A stretch of 64,000 nucleotides of DNA from Paenibacillus curdlanolyticus YK9 (GCF_000179615.1 NZ_AEDD01000015.1:1-64000), one strand, 5' to 3'; counted from the stretch's first letter, positions 50,731 to 59,481 are shown. The notes: generated by a model not told the origin, from the letters alone. Made by a program: numbers and translations.

Positions 50731-53523
50731 ATGAAAACACGGGCTATACGGTTTTGGAGCATCGTTTTATTCGCGGCTCTACTGATTCAAGCGATAAGCT
50801 ACACGGCATCGACGCCAAGCACGGTGCAAGCAGCGGGCGAGGAATATGGGCTTCCGGCCCAAACGAAGGACGGACTCATCCTCCATGCATGGAACTGGTC
50901 GTTCGATACAATCAAGAATAACCTTCCGGCTATTGCGGCAGCGGGCTACAAGTCGATTCAAACGTCCCCGATTCAAGGGACAAAGGAAAGCACAATGGAC
51001 GGAAGCAAATGGTGGCTGCTCTATCAGCCGACGAACTTCAAAATCGGCAATGCGCAGCTAGGCAGCCGAGACCAATTCAAGAGCATGTGCGAAGAGGCGG
51101 CCAAATATGGCATCAGCATCATCGTCGACGTTGTCGCCAACCACACAGCGAATGCCGGCGGGGGCAGCCAGCAGCTGCAGCCTTCGGGCAGTGTCGATCC
51201 TGCAATTCGAGATAACCCGAACTTCTGGCATCAAGCGACAACGGTTCAAGACTGGGGCAACAGATGGCAGGTTACGCAATGGGCTATCAGCCTACCGGAT
51301 CTGAACACATCCAATCAAGAGCTGCAAAATATGATTATCGGATTCCTAAATGATGCGATTTCGCTGGGCGCGGACGGATTCCGATTCGATGCTGCGAAGC
51401 ATATCGAGCTTCCTGATGATCCTAATGGCGCTGCTTCGAACTTCTGGACTCGCGTGTTAGGTTCGCTGACCAACAAGGATAGCCAGTTCATTTATGGTGA
51501 AGTTCTTCAAGGCGGAGCTGACCGTTTCTCGGCATATTCAAACTACATGGGGCTATTGGCTGACCACTACGGCGGCAGCATCCGAAGCGCGGTAACGAAC
51601 AAAAACGTAGACGGTGCGAAGGACTACAGCGCGGATAATGTAAGTCCATCTAAACTGGTAACGTGGGTAGAATCCCATGATACGTATGCGAACAACGAAA
51701 GTGTATCCACTTATTTAAACGATTGGCAGATCAAAATGGGCTGGTCGATCATCGCAGCTCGTGCTCAATCGAATGCATTATTCTTCAACAGACCAGCAGG
51801 CGGAGGCAAGTTCGCAAGCACGCTGGGCGTACAAGGCAACGATCTGTGGAAAGATGCTGACGTGGTTGCAGTCAACAAATTCCATAATGCAATGATTGGC
51901 CAAGGCGAGTACTTGCGTACGCAAGGCAGCCAAATCATGTTGGTGGAGCGCGGAACGAAGGGCATGACGATCGTTAATCTTGGCGGAGACGCTCAGATTA
52001 ACTCGGATACGAACCTTGCAAACGGCACTTATACGAATAAAGCATCAGGCGGCGGCACGTTCACCGTATCCAATGGCAAGATTACGGGCTTCCTCGGCAG
52101 CGGCAAGATCGCAGTTCTGTATGAAGCTGCTGCTTCAACAGGCATTTCGATTGACAAGGCAGAAGGCGCATTCTATACGGATGCTCTGAGCGTAACGATG
52201 TCGTATTCCGGTGCGACGTCAGCTACGTACTCGCTGAACAACGGCACGGCTACTTCGTTTAGCTCGGGCTCCTCGATCAGCTTCGGGGCAGGCGCAGCAA
52301 TCGGCACGTCCTTCGTGCTGAAAATTACGGCAGGCGCGGTCACTAAGACGTACACGTTCACGAAAGCGGACCCGAACGCTGCGCTTAAAGTGCATTTCTA
52401 CAAGCCATCAAGCTGGGGAACGCCGAACATCTACTACTACGATGATTCCGTAACGCCGACCAAAATTGGTGCAGCATGGCCAGGCGCTGCAATGCAAGAC
52501 GAAGGCAACGGCTGGTTCGCTTATTCGATTCCAGCTTGGACGCAAGCGAAAGTAATCTTCAACTCCGGAAGCAACCAGTTGCCGGGCGCAAGCCAACCGG
52601 GCTTTGCAGTAACGGGCGAGAAGTGGATTAAGGACAGCGTCATCTATCCGAGCAATCCGGACGTTACAGTAGTAACGCCAACTGTGTCCATCGACAAGGC
52701 GGAAGGCACGTTCAGCACCGATAGCCTTGATGTGACGATGAGCTACACGAATGCTACATCAGCTAGCTATTCCCTGAATGGCGCGGCTGCAACGTCCTTT
52801 ACTTCGGGACAGAAGATTACGATCGGTGCGGGCGCGGCTTCAGGCACAGCGTACACGCTGACGATCAATGCTTCCAATGCGACTGCGGGAACGAGCACGT
52901 CGAAGACATTCACGTTCACGAAGCAGCTTCAGCAGCAAAATAACATTACGGTACACTTCTACAAGCCTGCCGCTTGGGGAACGCCGAACGTTTACGCTTA
53001 CGATGAGTCCGTAAGCCCGACGAAAGTAAATGCTGCATGGCCGGGCGCAGCAATGACGAGTGAAGGCGATGGCTGGTACTCGTACACGCTGACGGGTTGG
53101 ACCAAAGCGAATGTGATCTTCAACAGCAACGGGCAGCAGCTGCCTGCATCTCAACAAGCTGGTTATGCGGTAACGCAAGATGCTTGGATCAAGGACGGCG
53201 TCATTACGGCTCAGAAGCCAGTTGACGGCCAGATGGTGGCAGTTACGTTCAATGTCAGCAACGCAACGACGGTTTCGGGACAAAGCGTATATCTCGTCGG
53301 CAGCACGACGGAGCTGGGCAACTGGGATCCGACGAAAGCAATCGGACCAGGCAGCACGACGAATTATCCGACATGGTCGTTCACGGTCAATCTGCCTGCA
53401 GGCACTGCCATCCAATTTAAAGCAATCAAGAAAAGTGGCAGCACTGTCGTATGGGAAGGCGGCGCTAACCATACCTACACGGTATCGGCTAGCAACCCAG
53501 TGGTAAACGTTACGTTTCAATAA
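50731..53523 (+). CDS. Secreted alpha-amylase with tandem CBM26-like modules and a CBM20
   Basis: 930 residues. A signal peptide (about 1-34, ending near TVQAA) leads to a GH13 domain with all four conserved regions: DVVANH (133-138), GFRFDAAKH (nucleophile Asp220), GEVLQ (acid Glu257) and WVESHD (Asp317). From about residue 470 two repeats follow, each an Ig-like module (ISIDKAEG.F.TD.L.VTMSY) plus a CBM26-like starch-binding module (VHFYKP..WGTPN). A C-terminal CBM20 (VYLVGSTTELGNWDPTKA) ends the protein. It degrades starch outside the cell. A cre-like site lies upstream. Confidence 0.93.
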   Translation: MKTRAIRFWSIVLFAALLIQAISYTASTPSTVQAAGEEYGLPAQTKDGLILHAWNWSFDTIKNNLPAIAAAGYKSIQTSPIQGTKESTMDGSKWWLLYQPTNFKIGNAQLGSRDQFKSMCEEAAKYGISIIVDVVANHTANAGGGSQQLQPSGSVDPAIRDNPNFWHQATTVQDWGNRWQVTQWAISLPDLNTSNQELQNMIIGFLNDAISLGADGFRFDAAKHIELPDDPNGAASNFWTRVLGSLTNKDSQFIYGEVLQGGADRFSAYSNYMGLLADHYGGSIRSAVTNKNVDGAKDYSADNVSPSKLVTWVESHDTYANNESVSTYLNDWQIKMGWSIIAARAQSNALFFNRPAGGGKFASTLGVQGNDLWKDADVVAVNKFHNAMIGQGEYLRTQGSQIMLVERGTKGMTIVNLGGDAQINSDTNLANGTYTNKASGGGTFTVSNGKITGFLGSGKIAVLYEAAASTGISIDKAEGAFYTDALSVTMSYSGATSATYSLNNGTATSFSSGSSISFGAGAAIGTSFVLKITAGAVTKTYTFTKADPNAALKVHFYKPSSWGTPNIYYYDDSVTPTKIGAAWPGAAMQDEGNGWFAYSIPAWTQAKVIFNSGSNQLPGASQPGFAVTGEKWIKDSVIYPSNPDVTVVTPTVSIDKAEGTFSTDSLDVTMSYTNATSASYSLNGAAATSFTSGQKITIGAGAASGTAYTLTINASNATAGTSTSKTFTFTKQLQQQNNITVHFYKPAAWGTPNVYAYDESVSPTKVNAAWPGAAMTSEGDGWYSYTLTGWTKANVIFNSNGQQLPASQQAGYAVTQDAWIKDGVITAQKPVDGQMVAVTFNVSNATTVSGQSVYLVGSTTELGNWDPTKAIGPGSTTNYPTWSFTVNLPAGTAIQFKAIKKSGSTVVWEGGANHTYTVSASNPVVNVTFQ

Positions 53524-54414
53524 CTAATGTGTCAATAAATCAGCAAGCGCAGCATCTAATTCAGGAAATTGGAATACGAAGCCTTCTTGCAAGAGCCGCT
53601 CGGGTATCACCCAGCGGCTCTTCGTAATGAGCTCGGTTTCCGTACGAAGCGCGAAGGCGCCGACAGCGAGCATCCATGCAGCGGCTGGCAAGCCGATGCG
53701 GCGGTTCATTGCCCGCCGCATTTCGCGCATGAAGATGCGGTTTGTTACGGGCTTGGGCGACGAGCAGTTGAAGACTCCGCTCAGCTCTTCATGCTGCTGG
53801 AGAAATTGAAGGATTCGGAACAAGTCCTCGATGTGAATCCAGCTGAAGCGCTGGTCGCCTGAGCCCTGCGCGCCGCCAAGTCCGAAGCGGACAAGGTTGC
53901 GATAGGGCGTCATGACGCCGCCGCTTGCGCCGAGTACGATCGAAATCCGCAGCGCAATTTGTCTCGTCCGTGGAAGCTCGAAGGCGAATAAGGCGCGCTC
54001 CCACGTTTTGGCCACTTCGACCGAGAAGCCCGTGCCGATATCGCCTTCTGTTTCGGTCATGGGCCGATCTGATGCATCCCGATAGATGGTTGCCGTGCTG
54101 GAGTTGAGCCATAGCGGCGGGGGAGAGGTGCAGGCGCCTAACGCTTGTCCCAGAATCGCTGTCGTCTCTGTGCGCGAGCGGAGTATTGCTTCTTTATTAG
54201 CGTCATTATAGCGGCAGTTTACCGATTTGCCTGCCAGGTTGACGAGCAGCTCGGCGCCCTCCAGCGCTTCCTTAATGCGAGGGGCATCCTGCCATGAAAT
54301 ATGCTGCGGCTGCCTTGATAGGATGAGGACCTCATAACCGAGCTCTTGATATTTGCGTTCCAAGTACTGTCCGATAAAGCCGGTTCCGCCTGCTAACACA
54401 ACCTTCTTCTTCAC
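53524..54414 (-). CDS. TIGR01777 family NAD(P)-binding epimerase-like protein
   Basis: 296 residues of the extended SDR type: KKKVVLAGGTGFIGQYLERK at the start, LVNLAGKSVNCRYNDANKEAILRSR and WLNSSTATIYRDASDRPMTE, then a DUF1731-like C-terminus (LPAAAWMLAVGAFALRTETE ... SRWVIPERLLQEGF). Biochemical function of the family is unknown. The start is GTG 54414 with AGGAGG 9 bases upstream. Its stop codon directly abuts the amylase stop on the other strand, with no spacer. Confidence 0.88.
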   Translation of the reverse strand: MKKKVVLAGGTGFIGQYLERKYQELGYEVLILSRQPQHISWQDAPRIKEALEGAELLVNLAGKSVNCRYNDANKEAILRSRTETTAILGQALGACTSPPPLWLNSSTATIYRDASDRPMTETEGDIGTGFSVEVAKTWERALFAFELPRTRQIALRISIVLGASGGVMTPYRNLVRFGLGGAQGSGDQRFSWIHIEDLFRILQFLQQHEELSGVFNCSSPKPVTNRIFMREMRRAMNRRIGLPAAAWMLAVGAFALRTETELITKSRWVIPERLLQEGFVFQFPELDAALADLLTH

Positions 54415-54559
54415 TTGGTATTCCTCCTATGTATGCGCATCCATTTGTACCCATCGTAGTATACTTGTGCATACTTCACAATCTATTTGTTAGTCGAGTT
54501 AGTTGATTTGCGGTACAACGGCAGTGGCGGCGGGCTATTGCTGCGGTCGAGGGTCGAAA

Positions 54560-54598
54560 AGGCGGTGCAGCATATTCTGCACCGCCTTTTTTTGGGGT
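54560..54598. terminator. Terminator hairpin, left copy of a duplicated sequence
   Basis: AAAAGGCGGTGCAG-catatt-CTGCACCGCCTTTTTTT is a strong hairpin with flanking A and T runs. No gene on the plus strand reads into it. A near-identical sequence, including the preceding GAGG(G)TCGAAA, recurs at 54880-54920. Confidence 0.8.
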
Positions 54599-54647
54599 GT
54601 GATGCCTTGAGTCCCGCTATGGTAGGTGGGGTGTTAGGCGGCAGTTA

Positions 54648-54839
54648 TTGCAGTTTGTGCAATGAGAAAGTGCCGCTGCCGTTGATTAATGGCGTACCAA
54701 TGCATTCTGTACAACGATAAAGTGGCGGCTTAGCAGGGAGCAGGCGGAATAGGCGGTTTCAACGTATATGCCGTTGCACGAATTGCAACGACAGCCCACG
54801 ATAGCCGCTCTCGCGTTGATGCCATTGTATAGAGTGCAA
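54648..54839 (+). repeat. Four-palindrome TTGCA element, copy E
   Basis: Units at 54648-54662 (TTGCAGTTTGTGCAA), 54700-54714 (ATGCATTCTGTACAA), 54774-54788 (TTGCACGAATTGCAA) and 54825-54839 (TTGTATAGAGTGCAA), spaced 52, 74 and 51 bp. Units 1-3 are nearly identical to those of copy D. It is flanked on both sides by copies of one terminator hairpin. The 54415-54923 gap contains no gene. Confidence 0.85.
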
Positions 54840-54888
54840 CGGCGGTGACGCTGACGGCGATAGCCGTTGCCGTGGGGGCGAGGTCGAA

Positions 54889-54919
54889 AGGCGGTGCAGC
54901 GTATGCTGCACCGCCTTTA
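54889..54919 (-). terminator. Terminator of the SDR gene, right copy of the duplication
   Basis: GGCGGTGCAGC and GCTGCACCGCC arms with a 4-bp loop, AAA and TTT flanks. On the minus strand it follows the SDR stop at 54924 by a few bases. Confidence 0.85.
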
Positions 54920-54923
54920 TTTG

Positions 54924-55664
54924 TTACCCTTTTCGCAAAATATTCGCCGCCAGAGCCGGCACCAGCCGGTTCAGCGCCTTCAGCAGCTTCACCTTGCCAA
55001 TCGGCACCTCATACCGGTTGCGCTGCCAGCTTCTCATAAACGAGGCGGCTAGCGCCTCGGGCGTTATTTTGCCGCGCCCGCGTCCCCTTGTCATCTCGGT
55101 GTCGACGACAGGCGGAATGATCTCGAAGACGCGGACGCTGGTCGGCTCGAGCTGATAACGCAGCGCGATGCTGAAGCTGTGTATCGCCGCTTTCGTCGCG
55201 CAATAGATGGGGGCGGACTGCTTCGGCACGAGTCCGAGGCCGGAGGAGACATTGACGACGGCAGCTTCTTCATGGCGCGACAGCAGCGGAAGCAGCTTGG
55301 CGGTGAGCTGGGCAGGCGTCGTTAGATTCACTGCGATCTCGCGGGCGATGCGCGGCGAGAGGCACGCCGCTGAATCTGTCGTCCAGTCGTCGATATGCTG
55401 AATGCCCGCGTTGTTGATGAGTACATTCAGCTCGGGAAAATCGGCAGCTAGTCGCGCAACAAGCTCATCTACCTGCTGCTCGACGCCCAAGTCGCACACG
55501 ATCGCAGCTGTGTCGGGAAGTCGCTCTGTAAGCTGATTGAGTTTGCGTTCATCGCGCCCAACGACAATGACGCGATTGCCGCGCTGCGCGAATGCTTCTG
55601 TCAGCGCTAGCCCGATGCCGGACGCGCCGCCCGTAATGAGTATGGTATGGCCAGCTAATTTCAA
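54924..55664 (-). CDS. SDR family oxidoreductase (DltE-like)
   Basis: 246 residues. TGGASGIGLALTEAF is the cofactor loop, VLINNAGIQHIDDW follows, and the catalytic set is NVSSGLGLVPKQSAPIYCATKAA, with a C-terminus of the DltE/YusS type. It probably acts on a hydrophobic or wall-related substrate, but this is not established. The start is TTG 55664 with GGAAGGGA immediately upstream and GAGGAG slightly further. A Crp-like regulator gene lies 54 bp upstream on the same strand. Confidence 0.87.
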   Translation of the reverse strand: MKLAGHTILITGGASGIGLALTEAFAQRGNRVIVVGRDERKLNQLTERLPDTAAIVCDLGVEQQVDELVARLAADFPELNVLINNAGIQHIDDWTTDSAACLSPRIAREIAVNLTTPAQLTAKLLPLLSRHEEAAVVNVSSGLGLVPKQSAPIYCATKAAIHSFSIALRYQLEPTSVRVFEIIPPVVDTEMTRGRGRGKITPEALAASFMRSWQRNRYEVPIGKVKLLKALNRLVPALAANILRKG

Positions 55665-55718
55665 TCCCTTCCACTCCTCTCTTAGGTCTAACTGTAAGGG
55701 AGGAAGGGAGGCGACGCA

Positions 55719-56333
55719 TTAACCTAAGTTTATGCGTCGGCGAATTCGGCTCAGCGCAACCGGCGTAATGCCCAGATAAGAGGCGATATGATATTGCGGA
55801 ATGGCCGCTGCCAAAGGGCCGTAATGGTCGAGGAACTGCCGGTAGCGCGCTTCGGCGGATAGGATGAGCAGCTCGCGCTCGCGCGTTTCTTTTTTGATAT
55901 ACAGCTGCTCAATCAACACCCGCCCAATCCGTTCCCAGCAGGGATGCTTGTCGAAGAGGGATCGAAATTCGCTGTAGCGGAACACGAGCAGCTCGCTGTC
56001 GGCAAGCGCTTGAATGGAGAAAAAGGCTGGCGCGTCCAGCAGCAGCGAGCTGTACGAAGCGATGAAATCGGCCGTGCCGCAAAAGCTTTTATTGTACTCT
56101 TCGCCAGATGGCGTGGCGTAGTACATGCGGAACAGGCCGCTCGTGCAGAAGCCGATGAGCCGCGCGGGCTCGCCCGCCTGCAGCCAATGCACCTGCTTCG
56201 CGATGGATTGCCGCGAAGCGATCGACCGGAACGATGCCCACTGGGCATCGGGAATCGGCGCGATGCGCTGGAGCGCGGCGCGCAATGCGGCTTCGCCAAC
56301 GGCGTCAATAGGTCCGCCGCCGCCGAACGTCAT
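55719..56333 (-). CDS. Crp/Fnr family transcriptional regulator
   Basis: 204 residues: a cyclic-nucleotide-binding-like jelly roll (HWLQAGEPARLIGFCTSGLFRMYYATPSGEEYNKSFCGTADFIASYSSLL) and a C-terminal helix-turn-helix (ISAEARYRQFLDHYGPLAAAIPQYHIASYLGITPVALSRIRRR). The usual cAMP arginine pattern is absent, so it is probably not a cAMP receptor. Its ATG overlaps the ilvN stop (ATGA), making it the last gene of the ilvB-ilvN unit and translationally coupled. Targets are unknown. Confidence 0.85.
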   Translation of the reverse strand: MTFGGGGPIDAVGEAALRAALQRIAPIPDAQWASFRSIASRQSIAKQVHWLQAGEPARLIGFCTSGLFRMYYATPSGEEYNKSFCGTADFIASYSSLLLDAPAFFSIQALADSELLVFRYSEFRSLFDKHPCWERIGRVLIEQLYIKKETRERELLILSAEARYRQFLDHYGPLAAAIPQYHIASYLGITPVALSRIRRRINLG

Positions 56334-56971
56334 GCGAGCGACCGCTCTGCGCTTGTCGTCTGAGGCGCTTGCGCATTTGGCTGCATCTGGGATGTTTGCT
56401 GCGGCGACTGCTCCCGCGTCCGAGGCAGCTGCTCCTGTGCCCGTGGCTGACGCTGGCGTTCTTCCATCCGCAGCTGCTGGCCCTCGCGCAGCATCGCCGT
56501 CGTTCCGGTGCGTGACACCTCTCGAATGCCGTAAGGCTTCAGAAGCTCGATCATCGCTTCGACTTTGTCGCTATCGCCTACGGCTTGGATGATGATGCTC
56601 GACGGTCCGATATCGATGACCGATGCTCGGAACGTATCAACGACGCCCATAATCTCGGGACGCTGCGCGGGCAGCGCCGATACATTGATCAGCGCGAGCT
56701 CGCGGGCAACCATGGGGCTGGCGCTGATTACCCTGACTTGAATGACGTCGATCAGCTTATAGAGCTGCTTTTGAATCTGCTCGATCATTGCGTCATCGCC
56801 ACTCGTCGTAATAATCATCCGCGACAAGCCGGGCTCCTCGCTAGAGCCAACCGTAATGCTGTTGATATTGAAGCCGCGGCGGCCGAACAAGCCGGACACC
56901 CGCTGCAGCACGCCGGGCTGATCCTGCACAAGCACGGCAATCGTATGCGTCGCTAGTTGCTGCTTCATCAT
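56330..56971 (-). CDS. ilvN: Acetolactate synthase small (regulatory) subunit, extended C-terminus
   Basis: 213 residues. The ACT domain (THTIAVLVQDQPGVLQRVSGLFGRRGFNINSITVG) and the second domain ending near TGTTAMLREGQQLRM match IlvN, the valine-sensing subunit that activates the catalytic subunit. Normal length is about 160-170; here a tail of about 45 residues rich in Q, P, R and T follows. The tail overlaps the start of the Crp-like gene. Its own start overlaps the ilvB stop (ATGA). It is controlled by the tandem T-boxes. Confidence 0.93.
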   Translation of the reverse strand: MMKQQLATHTIAVLVQDQPGVLQRVSGLFGRRGFNINSITVGSSEEPGLSRMIITTSGDDAMIEQIQKQLYKLIDVIQVRVISASPMVARELALINVSALPAQRPEIMGVVDTFRASVIDIGPSSIIIQAVGDSDKVEAMIELLKPYGIREVSRTGTTAMLREGQQLRMEERQRQPRAQEQLPRTREQSPQQTSQMQPNAQAPQTTSAERSLA

Positions 56972-58716
56972 AGATTTTCCCCCTCAATCATTTGATCTAA
57001 GTTGGTGCCTGGGAGCACCATCGGATATACGTTTTCTTCCTTCGGAATAACGAATTCGATCAGCACAGGTCCTGGCGTGTCGAGCGCTTCCTGCCATACG
57101 CGCCGTGCCTCCTCCTTCGTCGAAGCTCGCAGCCCTTTTACGCCATATGCGCCCGCCAGCTTCACGAAATCCGGACTTCCTTGCAGGTCGATATGGACGA
57201 ATCGCTGCTCATACATCAGCTCCTGCTGCTGCTTCACCATGCCCAGCACCTGATTGTTCAGGATAACGATCTTGACCGGCAGGTTATGAATGGCACAAAC
57301 CGCGAGCTCCTGCGCGCACATTTGGAAGCCGCCGTCGCCGTTCACCGAGATCACGAGCCGATCGGGATTGCCGACCTGCGCTCCGATAGCGGAGGGGAAG
57401 CCGAAGCCCATCGTGCCGAGGCCGCCAGAGGTAATGAGCGAGCGAGGACGCGTAAATTTATAAAACTGTCCGACCCACATCTGATGCTGACCTACGTCGG
57501 TCGTTACGATGGCTTCGCCTTGCGTTGTCTCGCTCATCATCTCAAGCACGTACTGCGGCTTGAGCTCCGTCTCCGAGTCGGCGTAACGAAGCGGGTGGGT
57601 GCGCTTATTGGCTTCGATCTCGGCGAGCCACGCCGCAGAGCGCGACGGCTTTATCGAGCCGCTCGCAAGCGCCAGCGCCAGCAGGGTGCGAATGTCTCCG
57701 ACGCAGCCGATGTCGGTCTTTACGTTCTTGCCGATCTCGGCAGGATCGATGTCGAGATGGGCGATCACGCGCGCTTTCGGCGCGAAGCCTGCTACACGCA
57801 GCGTAATTCGGTCGTCGAAGCGCGCCCCGATCGAGATGAGCAGATCGGCGTTCTGGATCGCGGTATTCGCCGTATACGCGCCATGCATGCCGCCCATGCC
57901 CATGAATAGCGGATGGCCGCTCGGGAAGCCGCCAAGGCCCAGCAGGGTAGCGGCTACCGGTATTTGCGTTTTCTCTGCGAACGCCATTAACTCTTGCGCA
58001 GCGCCGGAGTAGACGACGCCCCCTCCTGCAAGAATGACAGGCCGTTCCGCTTGTGCGATAGCCTCCAACAGCCGCTCGATCTGCATAAGGTCAGGAGCTG
58101 GCGTGGGCGGGTAGCCTTGCAGCGCAATCGAGGTGCACGGTTCGTAAGCAAACGTATGGTTTGAGATGTCCTTCGGGATGTCGATGAGCACCGGGCCTTG
58201 GCGGCCCGTGCTTGCGAGATGGAACGCCTCATGCACGATTCGCGGCAGGTCCCGAACGTCGCGAACGAGATAGCTGTGCTTCGTAATCGGCATGGTGATG
58301 CTTACGATATCCGCTTCCTGAAATGCGTCTGTGCCCATAACGGTTGTCGGTACGTTGCCTGTAATGACGACCATCGGAACCGAGTCCATGTACGCGGTAG
58401 CGATGCCGGTGACAAGGTTGGTCGCGCCTGGCCCGGAGGTGGCGATGCAGACGCCAACCTTGCCAGTGGAGCGGGCGTAGCCGTCTGCCGCATGGATCGC
58501 CCCTTGCTCATGGCGCGTTAGCATATGCTTGAAGTCGGGGTTACCGACCATTGCGTCGTAGATGTACAAAACATTGCCGCCAGGGTAGCCGAAGACACAG
58601 TCGACTCCCTCCTGCAATAGGCTGCGCAGCAGCGCTTCCGAGCCGGTCACGATAGCCGGGTCCACGTGCTTGCCCTCCAAATTTGTCGTTGCATTCGCGT
58701 TCGTACTTGTTGTCAT
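56968..58716 (-). CDS. ilvB: Acetolactate synthase large (catalytic) subunit
   Basis: 582 residues of a ThDP enzyme joining two pyruvates (or pyruvate and 2-oxobutyrate) in valine, leucine and isoleucine synthesis. FGYPGGNVLYIYDAM and RHEQGAIHAADGYARSTGKVGVC form the N-terminal ThDP part with the catalytic Glu; GDGGFQMCAQELAVCAIHNLPVKIVILNN is the C-terminal ThDP/Mg2+ motif. ATG 58716 has AGGAGGAAGC in place. The gene is preceded by two complete T-box leaders and followed by overlapping ilvN. Confidence 0.96.
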   Translation of the reverse strand: MTTSTNANATTNLEGKHVDPAIVTGSEALLRSLLQEGVDCVFGYPGGNVLYIYDAMVGNPDFKHMLTRHEQGAIHAADGYARSTGKVGVCIATSGPGATNLVTGIATAYMDSVPMVVITGNVPTTVMGTDAFQEADIVSITMPITKHSYLVRDVRDLPRIVHEAFHLASTGRQGPVLIDIPKDISNHTFAYEPCTSIALQGYPPTPAPDLMQIERLLEAIAQAERPVILAGGGVVYSGAAQELMAFAEKTQIPVAATLLGLGGFPSGHPLFMGMGGMHGAYTANTAIQNADLLISIGARFDDRITLRVAGFAPKARVIAHLDIDPAEIGKNVKTDIGCVGDIRTLLALALASGSIKPSRSAAWLAEIEANKRTHPLRYADSETELKPQYVLEMMSETTQGEAIVTTDVGQHQMWVGQFYKFTRPRSLITSGGLGTMGFGFPSAIGAQVGNPDRLVISVNGDGGFQMCAQELAVCAIHNLPVKIVILNNQVLGMVKQQQELMYEQRFVHIDLQGSPDFVKLAGAYGVKGLRASTKEEARRVWQEALDTPGPVLIEFVIPKEENVYPMVLPGTNLDQMIEGENL

Positions 58717-58744
58717 CGATGCTTCCTCCTCGCGTGTAATGGCA

Positions 58745-59095
58745 AAATAACCCCTTTCATCCCATACCGGCAGCATGTGCCGAGTACGAAGGGACGAAAG
58801 GGGTTAGCTTATCGTGGTACCACCCTGATTCGCTGGCATCCTGCGATGTCCAGCCTCAGGAGGCAAGGCGAGCGCAAGCTGCCTTGTCTCCGCGCGATAA
58901 CGGGCGCATGACCGTTCTGGCATACTGGCCGAATTTTGCAACTCGGGAAGGGCAGCGGCGCATGGCACCTGCTGGCTCTGTCCGATCGGCGTTCCGCTAG
59001 AAAGCTCCGAGACGACATCATGGCGGGATTACGGCGAAGGTCGCAGCAGTTCCTTCGCTCTCTGGGCGCAAGAGCCCGCACACTTTTATTCTCAT
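58745..59095 (-). promoter_or_regulatory. T-box riboswitch, ilvB-proximal copy
   Basis: On the minus strand the order is: Stem I with AGAGAG and CTCGGAGC, then the T-box bulge motif AGGGTGGTACCACG (58813-58826), then a terminator with arms AACCCCTTTCGTCCC and GGGATGAAAGGGGTT (58748-58805). Uncharged tRNA pairing to the T-box would favour the antiterminator and allow ilvB transcription. The specifier triplet is not certain; the Stem I side reads GATGTCGTCTCGGAGC. Confidence 0.88.
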
Positions 59096-59111
59096 CATCG
59101 CATGGCATATG

Positions 59112-59450
59112 AATGCACAAAACCCCTCTCATCCCGTTCCGGCAGACGACTGCCGGGACGAAGGGACGAAAGGGGTTAGATTTTCGCGGTACCACCCTGA
59201 TTCGCTGATGCCTTGCGGCGATCAGCCTTGTGGGCAAGGGAATGCTTGGCGCATTGCCTTGTCACGGCACGGTAACGGGTGCCACTTCGTTCAAGCCTAC
59301 TTGCCAGCTCCCGCGATTGCATAAGCGATTCGTCAGGCGTTCGGATGAAAGCTCCGAGAGGACATCATACAGGGGGTTATGGCGAAGGTTGCAGCGTTTC
59401 CCTCGCTCTCTGGACATAAGAGCCCTTGCACTTTCATTCTCATCTGCGCT
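59112..59450 (-). promoter_or_regulatory. T-box riboswitch, promoter-proximal copy
   Basis: A second complete T-box lies upstream of the first. It has AGAGAG and CTCGGAGC Stem I marks, the T-box motif AGGGTGGTACCGCG (59185-59198) and a terminator with arms AACCCCTTTCGTCCC and GGGATGAGAGGGGTT (59121-59177). At the likely specifier side it reads GATGTCCTCTCGGAGC, one base different from the proximal copy. Transcripts must pass both to reach ilvB. Confidence 0.88.
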
Positions 59451-59481
59451 TTTTTAACATGATTCATTTTGAATTTCACTC

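Noticed and set aside
42105-54839. TTGCA palindromes as CRISPR repeats
   Set aside because: Units are only 15 bp, palindromic, come in exactly four per site with strict spacing, vary in the centre, and no cas genes are present.
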